DNA of 28,025 nt from Lachnospiraceae bacterium (GTDB lineage Bacteria > Bacillota_A > Clostridia > Lachnospirales > Lachnospiraceae). Position numbers and translations under genes: made by a program. Position 1 is the first letter of the stretch, and each line of letters opens with the position of its first letter. The notes under the pieces are model-generated. The model saw nothing but the letters and a program-made list of their open reading frames with translations. It was not told the DNA's origin and did not search any database. The DNA is taken from the NCBI GenBank assembly GCA_900764695.1, contig CAAFOY010000065.1, positions 1 through 28,025 on the forward strand, in the 5' to 3' direction. This document shows positions 22,848 through 28,025 of this stretch, piece by piece.

Positions 22848-23765
22848 ATGATTAACAAACTTGTAAAAAAGATTAAAGAAACAAATGCACCTGTAGTTGT
22901 AGGATTAGACCCAATGTTATCTTACATACCAAAGCATATTACAGATAAGGCATATGCTGAATTTGGAGAAACACTTGAGGGTGTGTCAGAAGCACTTTGG
23001 CAGTATAATAAAGGAATTATCGATGCAACATACGATTTAATACCTGCAGTAAAACCACAGATTGCAATGTATGAACAATTTGGAATTCCGGGATTAGTTG
23101 CATTTGACAAGACTGTAAAATATGCAAAAGAAAAGGATTTAGTTGTTATTGGAGATGTTAAAAGAGGAGACATCGGTTCAACTTCTGCAGCTTATGCAAC
23201 AGGACATCTTGGGAAAGTTAAGGTTGGCAATAATACATATTCATTATTTGATGAAGATTTTGCTACAGTAAATCCTTATCTTGGAACAGATGGTATTAAG
23301 CCGTTTGTGGATGTATGTAAAGAAGAAAAGAAAGGTTTATTCATTTTAGTTAAAACATCAAATCCATCAAGTGGAGAATTTCAGGATAGAATGATTGATG
23401 GAAGACCACTTTACGAATGGGTTGGTGAACAGGTTGCTAAATGGGGCGAAGACATAATGGGAGATGACTACAGTTATGTTGGAGCTGTTGTAGGAGCAAC
23501 ATATCCTGAAATGGGAAAAGTTCTTAGAAAGGTTATGCCAAAGAGTTACATTCTTGTACCGGGATATGGTGCACAGGGTGGAACAGCAGACGGATTAAAA
23601 CCATACTTTAATGAAGATGGATTAGGAGCAATTGTAAATTCTTCAAGAGGTATAATTTGTGCATACAAGCAGGATAAATATGCTAAATTTGGAGAAGCAA
23701 ATTACGCAGATGCTTCACGTCAGGCTGTTGTTGATATGATTGAAGATATTAATTCAATTTTCTAA
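22848..23765 (+). CDS. pyrF: Orotidine 5'-phosphate decarboxylase (type 2)
   Basis: 305 residues, the longer type 2 form. It removes CO2 from OMP to give UMP, the last step. Motifs are VVGLDPMLSYIP, AVKPQIAMYEQFG, the catalytic Lys/Asp pair in VVIGDVKRGDIGSTSAAYA, LFILVKTSNPSSGEFQD, and VPGYGAQGGTADGL followed by NSSRGI for phosphate binding. AAAGGAG stands before ATG 22848. It is followed by a 173-bp spacer with a duplicated hairpin before pyrK. Confidence 0.96.
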   Translation: MINKLVKKIKETNAPVVVGLDPMLSYIPKHITDKAYAEFGETLEGVSEALWQYNKGIIDATYDLIPAVKPQIAMYEQFGIPGLVAFDKTVKYAKEKDLVVIGDVKRGDIGSTSAAYATGHLGKVKVGNNTYSLFDEDFATVNPYLGTDGIKPFVDVCKEEKKGLFILVKTSNPSSGEFQDRMIDGRPLYEWVGEQVAKWGEDIMGDDYSYVGAVVGATYPEMGKVLRKVMPKSYILVPGYGAQGGTADGLKPYFNEDGLGAIVNSSRGIICAYKQDKYAKFGEANYADASRQAVVDMIEDINSIF

Positions 23766-23796
23766 AATAGCTTATAATTAAAAGAGTAGTGGAATT

Positions 23797-23891
23797 GTAT
23801 AATGCAAAAATGCATACCGGATTTCTACGTGAAATAAAAACTCATAATAATTCTAGAGTGTATAATGCAAAAATGCATACCGGATTTCTAC
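23797..23891 (+). repeat. Two 32-bp direct repeats with a palindrome between pyrF and pyrK
   Basis: Identical copies at 23797-23828 and 23860-23891, 31 bp apart. Each has GTATAATGCAAAAATGCATA with the palindrome ATGCA-AAAA-TGCAT, then CCGGATTTCTAC. Copy-specific flanks extend the pairing: GTAG/CTAC around copy 1, AGAGT/ACTCT around copy 2. Each copy also contains TATAAT, but no good -35 is seen. The rest of the spacer has only the AAAGG ribosome-binding site of pyrK. Confidence 0.85.
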
Positions 23892-23938
23892 TCTCAAATT
23901 AAAATATACAAACACAATCTAAGAAAGGTGCTGTTTAG

Positions 23939-24709
23939 ATGAAACATAAAGAAATCGCAAAAGTAATTTCACAGGAATCCATAGCAACAGGAGTTTACAG
24001 TATGTGGATTCAGACAAAAGATATTGCAGCAAAAGCTGTAGCAGGACAGTTTATATCTGTTTATTGTAAAGATGGAGCAAAGCTTTTACCTAGACCAATC
24101 AGTATTTGTGAAGTTAATAAAGAAGAAGGAACTTTAAGAATCGTATATAGAGTAGTAGGTGGAGGAACCACCGAAATGTCCGGATATGTGTCAGGTGATG
24201 ATATTGACATTTTAGGACCACTTGGAAATGGATTTATGCAAAGAGAAGGCAAAAAAGCGATTCTTATCGGAGGAGGTATAGGTATACCTCCAATGGTTCA
24301 GTTAGGAAAAGAATTAAAAGAAATCGCAGAAGTTCAGACAGTTGCAGGATATAGAGATGAATTGTTTCTGATTGACGAACTTGAAAAAAATGGTGATGTT
24401 TATATTGCTACAGAAGATGGAAGCACAGGAACGAAAGGAACAGTTATAGATGCGATTAAAGCATGTGCTGTAACAGGCGATGTAATTTATGCGTGTGGAC
24501 CAACACCAATGCTTAGAGCGATAAAAGAATATGCTTTGGCAAATGACATTGAGTGCCAGATTTCATTAGAAGAAAAGATGGCATGCGGAATTGGTGCATG
24601 TCTTGGATGTGTATGCAAGTCAAAAGAAAAAGACCATCATACAAATGTAAATAATAAACGAATTTGCAAAGACGGTCCCGTATTTTTAGCACAGGAGGTT
24701 GAATTATAA
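23939..24709 (+). CDS. pyrK: Dihydroorotate dehydrogenase electron-transfer subunit
   Basis: 256 residues. It passes electrons from PyrD to NAD+ through FAD and a 2Fe-2S cluster. Visible parts are the FAD-binding LLPRPISICEV and VVGGGTTEMSG, the NAD-binding GGGIGIPPMVQLGKEL, and the C-terminal cluster CGIGACLGCVCKS with the fourth Cys in RICKDGPVF. The ATG of pyrD shares one base with its stop codon, as expected for subunits of one complex. The partner forms the type 1B, NAD-dependent enzyme. Confidence 0.96.
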   Translation: MKHKEIAKVISQESIATGVYSMWIQTKDIAAKAVAGQFISVYCKDGAKLLPRPISICEVNKEEGTLRIVYRVVGGGTTEMSGYVSGDDIDILGPLGNGFMQREGKKAILIGGGIGIPPMVQLGKELKEIAEVQTVAGYRDELFLIDELEKNGDVYIATEDGSTGTKGTVIDAIKACAVTGDVIYACGPTPMLRAIKEYALANDIECQISLEEKMACGIGACLGCVCKSKEKDHHTNVNNKRICKDGPVFLAQEVEL

Positions 24710-25611
24710 TGAATACAAAGGTTAATATTGCAGGCGTTGAATTCAAAAATCCTGTTATGGAAGCATCAGGAACATTTGGTTCAGGAGCTGAATACAGCGA
24801 ATTTGTAGATTTAAATAAATTAGGAGCAGTAGTTACGAAGGGTGTGGCCAATGTACCATGGCCGGGAAATCCTACACCTAGAATTGCAGAAACTTATGGT
24901 GGAATGCTAAATGCAATCGGTTTACAGAATCCGGGATTTGATTTATTTGCAAAAAGAGATATCCCATTTCTTAAACAGTTTGATACAAAGATTATTGTAA
25001 ATGTGTGTGGCCATTCTACAGAAGAATATATTGATGTTGTAGAAAAGCTTGGAAACGAGCCTGTAGATATGCTGGAAATCAATATTTCATGTCCTAATGT
25101 AAAGGAAGGCGGAATAGCTTTTGGACAGGACCCTAAGGCAGTAGAAGCAATCACTAAAGAAGTTAAAAAAGTTGCAAAACAGCCAATTATCATGAAATTA
25201 AGTCCAAATGTAACAGACATAACTGTTATGGCAAAGGCAGCAGAAGCAGGTGGTGCAGATGCATTATCACTTATTAATACAATTACAGGAATGAAGATAG
25301 ATGTTGAACGTCAGAAATTTGCTTTGGCAAATAAGACAGGTGGTCTTTCAGGCCCTGCAATAAAACCGGTAGCAGTTCGTATGGTATATCAGGTTGCAAA
25401 TGCCGTAAATATTCCTATAATCGGAATGGGTGGAATTAAAGATGCAAATGATGCGATGGAGTTTATATTAGCCGGTGCAACAGCAGTTTCAATAGGAACA
25501 GCAAATTTTACAAATCCATTAGTAACAGAAGAAGTTGTTGCAGGAATTGAAGACTATATGAGAAGACACAATGTTGAAGATATCAATTCATTAATCGGAT
25601 TAGTAAAATGA
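24709..25611 (+). CDS. pyrD: Dihydroorotate dehydrogenase, class 1B catalytic subunit
   Basis: 300 residues. An FMN enzyme that oxidises dihydroorotate to orotate. Motifs are NPVMEASGTFGSGAEY, KGVANVPWPGNPTPR, NAIGLQNPG, the active-site Cys in EINISCPNVKEGG (Cys marks class 1), SLINTITGMKID, and the phosphate/FMN end PIIGMGGIKDANDAMEFILAGA with AVSIGTANF. It is coupled to pyrK by a TAATG overlap; AGGAGG lies in the end of pyrK. A repeat element separates it from pyrE. Confidence 0.97.
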   Translation: MNTKVNIAGVEFKNPVMEASGTFGSGAEYSEFVDLNKLGAVVTKGVANVPWPGNPTPRIAETYGGMLNAIGLQNPGFDLFAKRDIPFLKQFDTKIIVNVCGHSTEEYIDVVEKLGNEPVDMLEINISCPNVKEGGIAFGQDPKAVEAITKEVKKVAKQPIIMKLSPNVTDITVMAKAAEAGGADALSLINTITGMKIDVERQKFALANKTGGLSGPAIKPVAVRMVYQVANAVNIPIIGMGGIKDANDAMEFILAGATAVSIGTANFTNPLVTEEVVAGIEDYMRRHNVEDINSLIGLVK

Positions 25612-25615
25612 TAGA

Positions 25616-25710
25616 GGAGGAAACAAAATGAACGAAGTTCATTTTTTATAAATGTTTCCGACGAATAGCCGCTGACCGAAGGGATGGGGCAATACAGAAT
25701 GATAAAGGAG
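25616..25710 (+). repeat. Second copy of the panB-panC intergenic element, between pyrD and pyrE
   Basis: 25616-25661 matches module B at 9326-9371 with one difference, and 25662-25710 is a variant of module A ending in AAAGGAG. The hairpin AAAATGAAC-GAA-GTTCATTTT (25627-25647) and both mini-ORFs (MNEVHFL, then MFPTNSR) are kept. The final AAAGGAG is the ribosome-binding site of pyrE. It begins four bases after the pyrD stop and fills nearly the whole spacer. Confidence 0.88.
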
Positions 25711-25717
25711 AAACAAA

Positions 25718-26398
25718 ATGGAAGCGTACAAGCAGGAATTTATTGATTTTATGGTAGAAAGTGATGTTTTAAAATTTGGAGAATTCACATTAAAAAGTGG
25801 AAGAAAATCACCATTTTTTATGAATGCAGGTGGATATGTAACGGGTTCACAGCTTAAAAAGTTAGGAGAATATTATGCAAAGGCAATTCATGATACATAT
25901 GGAGATGATTTTGACGTATTATTCGGACCTGCATATAAGGGAATTCCTATCAGTGTTGTAACAGCTATTGCATATAGCGAATTATATGGAAAAGATGTAC
26001 GTTACTGTTCAGACCGTAAGGAAGAAAAAGACCATGGTGCTGACAAGGGAAGTTTTCTTGGAAGTAAGTTAAAAGATGGTGACAGAGTTGTCATGATTGA
26101 AGACGTAACAACATCAGGAAAATCAATGGAAGAAACAGTACCAAAGGTAAGAAATGCTGCTGATGTTGAAATCGTAGGATTAATGGTTTCATTAAATAGA
26201 ATGGAAGTTGGAAAGGGTGGCGAAAAATGTGCCCTTGATGAAATTAAAGAATTATACGGATTTGATGCAAATGCAATAGTAACAATGGAAGAAGTTGTTG
26301 AACATTTGTATAATAAAGAATGCAATGGAAAAGTAGTAATTACAGATGAGATTAAGGCAGCGATTGACGAATACTATGACAAATATGGAGTAAAATAG
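25718..26398 (+). CDS. pyrE: Orotate phosphoribosyltransferase
   Basis: 226 residues. It adds PRPP to orotate to give OMP. Motifs are FGEFTLKSGRKSPFFMNAGG, FGPAYKGIPI, SDRKEEKDHG (catalytic loop Lys residues), and the PRPP signature VVMIEDVTTSGKSMEE. It is the longer clostridial form with a C-terminal helical extension (about 200-226). The start context GGAGAAACAAAATG closely copies the front of repeat module B (GGAGGAAACAAAATG), so the ribosome-binding site may derive from the element. It completes the pyrC-F-K-D-E set. Confidence 0.96.
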   Translation: MEAYKQEFIDFMVESDVLKFGEFTLKSGRKSPFFMNAGGYVTGSQLKKLGEYYAKAIHDTYGDDFDVLFGPAYKGIPISVVTAIAYSELYGKDVRYCSDRKEEKDHGADKGSFLGSKLKDGDRVVMIEDVTTSGKSMEETVPKVRNAADVEIVGLMVSLNRMEVGKGGEKCALDEIKELYGFDANAIVTMEEVVEHLYNKECNGKVVITDEIKAAIDEYYDKYGVK

Positions 26399-26416
26399 TC
26401 GGGAGATTTTAAAGTA

Positions 26417-26875
26417 GTGACAAAGACTCAAAAAAGGATACGGCTTTGGGGTCGTATCCTGTTTATATTGTATTTATTATGTGCTTTGTATGTAATGTTT
26501 TTTTCTGAAAGTTTAGATAGAGAGCTGGTTAGTGATACATACAGATATAATTTAACATTATTTAAAGAAATTAAGCGCTTTTGGAATATGCGCTACACAT
26601 ATGGCTGGAATGTTACACTTATAAATCTGGTAGGAAATGTAGTATGTTTTCTGCCTTTTGGATTTTTGTTGCCAACCATATCAAGAAAATCAATATTTAA
26701 AAATATAATAACAGTTACAATTTGGGCAATGCTGCTTAGTTTTGGAATAGAGACAGCACAGTTGCTGACAAAAGTAGGTGCTTTTGATGTTGATGACATT
26801 TTCCTTAATACATTAGGCGGATGTTTAGGATATATAATATTCAGATTAACAAAACTTCACAAACATGTTATGTAG
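26417..26875 (+). CDS. VanZ-like family membrane protein
   Basis: 152 residues starting at GTG 26417 with GGGAG about ten bases upstream. The VanZ-type layout is four membrane helices: ILFILYLLCALYVMFF, then INLVGNVVCFLPFGFLLP with the conserved NxxxFxPxG pattern, a third helix running into LLSFGIETAQL (conserved Glu), and VDDIFLNTLGGCLGYIIF with the conserved DD-N-GG pattern. VanZ is known from the teicoplanin-resistance cluster, but most family members occur outside it and their role is unknown. It is separated from pyrE by 18 bp, so it is probably on the same transcript. An 8-bp hairpin lies at codons 7-15 (26435-26460). Confidence 0.88.
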   Translation: MTKTQKRIRLWGRILFILYLLCALYVMFFSESLDRELVSDTYRYNLTLFKEIKRFWNMRYTYGWNVTLINLVGNVVCFLPFGFLLPTISRKSIFKNIITVTIWAMLLSFGIETAQLLTKVGAFDVDDIFLNTLGGCLGYIIFRLTKLHKHVM

Positions 26876-26883
26876 GAGAAACA

Positions 26884-27210
26884 ATGGCGAAAAGAAATAA
26901 AAAAGACAAAAAACAAAGAATAGCATTAAGCAGTTATACAAAGGGTGGAAGAATATCTTCGCTTATAGCACTTGAAGCTTTTATATTATTTGTTTTAACA
27001 GTTGCGTTATGCATAGTACAGAATGGAAACGCAGGTATATATGTAGGAATTTTGGCATGGGCTATATTTGGACTTGCGCTTGCCGGATTTGTAATAGGTT
27101 TAAAAAGTTATCAGGAAGAAACAAAGTTTCTAAAATACACATATATAGGAACAATTTCTAATGCAGTAATATGGATTGGAATTTTGTGCGTATTTTTAAT
27201 ATATGTATGA
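26884..27210 (+). CDS. Small membrane protein, DUF6142-like
   Basis: 108 residues from ATG 26884, with AGGAG just upstream; an in-frame ATG at 26821 lies within the VanZ gene and is unlikely. The N-terminus is very basic (MAKRNKKDKKQRIALSSYTKGG), followed by three membrane helices: LIALEAFILFVLTVALCIV, GIYVGILAWAIFGLALAGFVIGL, and TYIGTISNAVIWIGILCVFLIYV. This fits the small DUF6142-type membrane proteins of Lachnospiraceae, but I am not certain of the family. It starts 8 bp after the VanZ stop, likely co-transcribed. Confidence 0.7.
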   Translation: MAKRNKKDKKQRIALSSYTKGGRISSLIALEAFILFVLTVALCIVQNGNAGIYVGILAWAIFGLALAGFVIGLKSYQEETKFLKYTYIGTISNAVIWIGILCVFLIYV

Positions 27211-27303
27211 TGTCATGGTGAAATTGTGGGAGTGCGTAGCACGAAACAATTCGTGGACATCAAAGCCGGGGAGGTTTGCTCCACCCGATATCATATATAT
27301 GAT
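27209..27303 (+). ncRNA. Structured element sharing a module with the 13090-13263 element
   Basis: GATGTC/GACATC (27209-27214 with 27256-27261) closes a hairpin AATTGT/ACAATT with GTGC-GTA-GCAC at its tip. Next come CGGG-GAG with CTC-CA-CCCG (27267-27287) and the 14-bp palindrome ATCATATATATGAT (27290-27303). Positions 27223-27263 match the reverse complement of 13145-13185 at 35 of 41 bases. The element starts inside the TGA stop of the gene before it and points toward the HD gene. From 27304 to the HD gene there is only its AAAGGA site. Confidence 0.6.
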
Positions 27304-27385
27304 CAAGAAAACGATAGCCGGATAATTAGATTACAATTTTAAAAATATAAGAAAGGATGCTTTGCACAGCAGTAATGGTAAGACA

Positions 27386-27979
27386 ATGTCGGATAAAGAA
27401 AGATTTGAAAAGCAGATGGAATTTATCAGAGAAGTAGATAAATCAAAAGAAATTTTTAGACAATCATATGTGACAAGTGGCAGTAGACATGAAAATGATG
27501 CTGAGCATGCATGGCATCTGGCTATGATGGCAATGATAATGAATGAGTATGCAAATGAAAAAGTAGATTTGCTTAGAGTTATAGAGATGGTACTTGTACA
27601 TGACCTTGTTGAAATAGATGCAGGTGATACATATGCATATGATAATAAGGGAAATGAAACAAAGAGAGAGAGGGAGTTAGTTGCCGCAGACAGAATTTTT
27701 AATATACTTCCAAATGACCAGGCAAAAATGATTAGAGGACTCTGGGATGAATTTGAAGCCGGAGAAACAAAAGAAGCAAAATTTGCAATAACATTAGACA
27801 AAACTCAGCCAATAATGTTAAATGATGCTACTGACGGAAGGGCATGGATGGAGCATGGTGTAAAAAAAGAACAGATTATGGCTAGAAACAAAAAAACACC
27901 GGATGGTTCCGTCAAAATATGGGATTATTTTGAAAATATAATTAATAAAAATGTAGAAAAAGGCAGAATTAAAGAATAG
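27386..27979 (+). CDS. HD-domain protein (YfbR/HDDC2-like nucleotidase family)
   Basis: 197 residues from ATG 27386. TTG 27362 is an alternative that adds eight residues and has AAAGGA four bases upstream, so the start is uncertain. The HD metal site is spread over SGSRHENDAEHAWHLAMMA (first His), MVLVHDLVEIDAGDTY (the HD pair and following acidic residues) and a later Asp in ITLDKTQPIMLND. The order matches HD-domain 5'-deoxynucleotidases such as YfbR/HDDC2, which act on deoxynucleoside monophosphates. Its place after the pyrimidine genes fits nucleotide metabolism, but the structured spacer before it may separate the transcripts. Confidence 0.85.
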   Translation: MSDKERFEKQMEFIREVDKSKEIFRQSYVTSGSRHENDAEHAWHLAMMAMIMNEYANEKVDLLRVIEMVLVHDLVEIDAGDTYAYDNKGNETKRERELVAADRIFNILPNDQAKMIRGLWDEFEAGETKEAKFAITLDKTQPIMLNDATDGRAWMEHGVKKEQIMARNKKTPDGSVKIWDYFENIINKNVEKGRIKE

Positions 27980-27996
27980 CCTTTAGGAGTAAATCT

Positions 27997-28025
27997 ATGA
28001 TTAAAGAAAGATATGATATTGCTAT
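27997..28025 (+). CDS. Start of a gene cut by the window edge
   Basis: ATG 27997 with AGGAG (27985-27989) seven bases upstream, reading MIKERYDIA to the end of the window. A charged start followed by YDIA is common at the front of Rossmann-fold flavoproteins, but nine residues do not allow an assignment. Confidence 0.6.

Noticed and set aside
23797..23891. Two 32-bp repeats separated by 31 bp, like a minimal CRISPR array
   Set aside because: Only two repeats, an internal palindrome in each, location inside the pyr operon and no cas genes nearby.

Overview
The window is AT-rich, has Shine-Dalgarno sites of the AGGAGG type, and carries gene arrangements typical of low-GC Clostridia, most likely Lachnospiraceae. 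These include a one-chain clostridial-type PurL, a pyrC-pyrF-pyrK-pyrD-pyrE run, a panB/panC/panD/coaBC run with a DUF2520 reductase, and a radical SAM/DUF4130 pair. No tRNA, rRNA, phage, insertion sequence or CRISPR locus was seen. The family-level placement is inference from gene content.

Left part (1-7.4 kb), accessory. It opens with the 3' end of a papain-fold cysteine peptidase gene and a small lipoprotein gene. Next is a membrane-protein gene broken by one in-frame stop codon and overlapping a winged-helix regulator gene, then a 111-bp inverted-repeat element. A two-component system follows (OmpR-type regulator, sensor kinase, and an anchored protein of unknown function). Behind it lies a VanY-like D,D-carboxypeptidase gene preceded by 11-bp tandem repeats that look like an OmpR-family operator. 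A padR-type operon runs on the minus strand.

Middle part (7.4-13.0 kb), vitamin B5 to coenzyme A. A DUF2520 oxidoreductase (probable ketopantoate reductase), panB, panC, panD and coaBC lie in one direction. They cover pantothenate synthesis and its conversion to 4'-phosphopantetheine except for pantothenate kinase. A zinc-dependent phospholipase C-like gene converges on them from the minus strand behind a long structured leader.

Right part (13.3-28 kb). A two-gene radical SAM/DUF4130 DNA-metabolism operon is followed by purL, a DUF308 membrane protein gene and a convergent DegV-family gene. The pyrimidine operon then has its own promoter and runs pyrC, pyrF, pyrK, pyrD, pyrE, followed by a VanZ-like gene, a small membrane protein gene, an HD-domain nucleotidase-like gene and the first codons of another gene.

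The least ordinary part is the DNA between genes. Several spacers inside the biosynthetic runs hold folded or repeated elements. A ~92-bp element lies in both panB-panC and pyrD-pyrE, with two overlapping mini-ORFs. A four-helix element lies between panC and panD. A structured RNA-like element upstream of the phospholipase gene shares a 41-nt hairpin module with the spacer before the HD gene, and the two copies differ by compensatory changes. The panD tail is present three times in tandem, and a hairpin repeat occurs twice between pyrF and pyrK. Many of these hairpins end in a C-GNA-G triloop, and several spacers supply the ribosome-binding site of the next gene.
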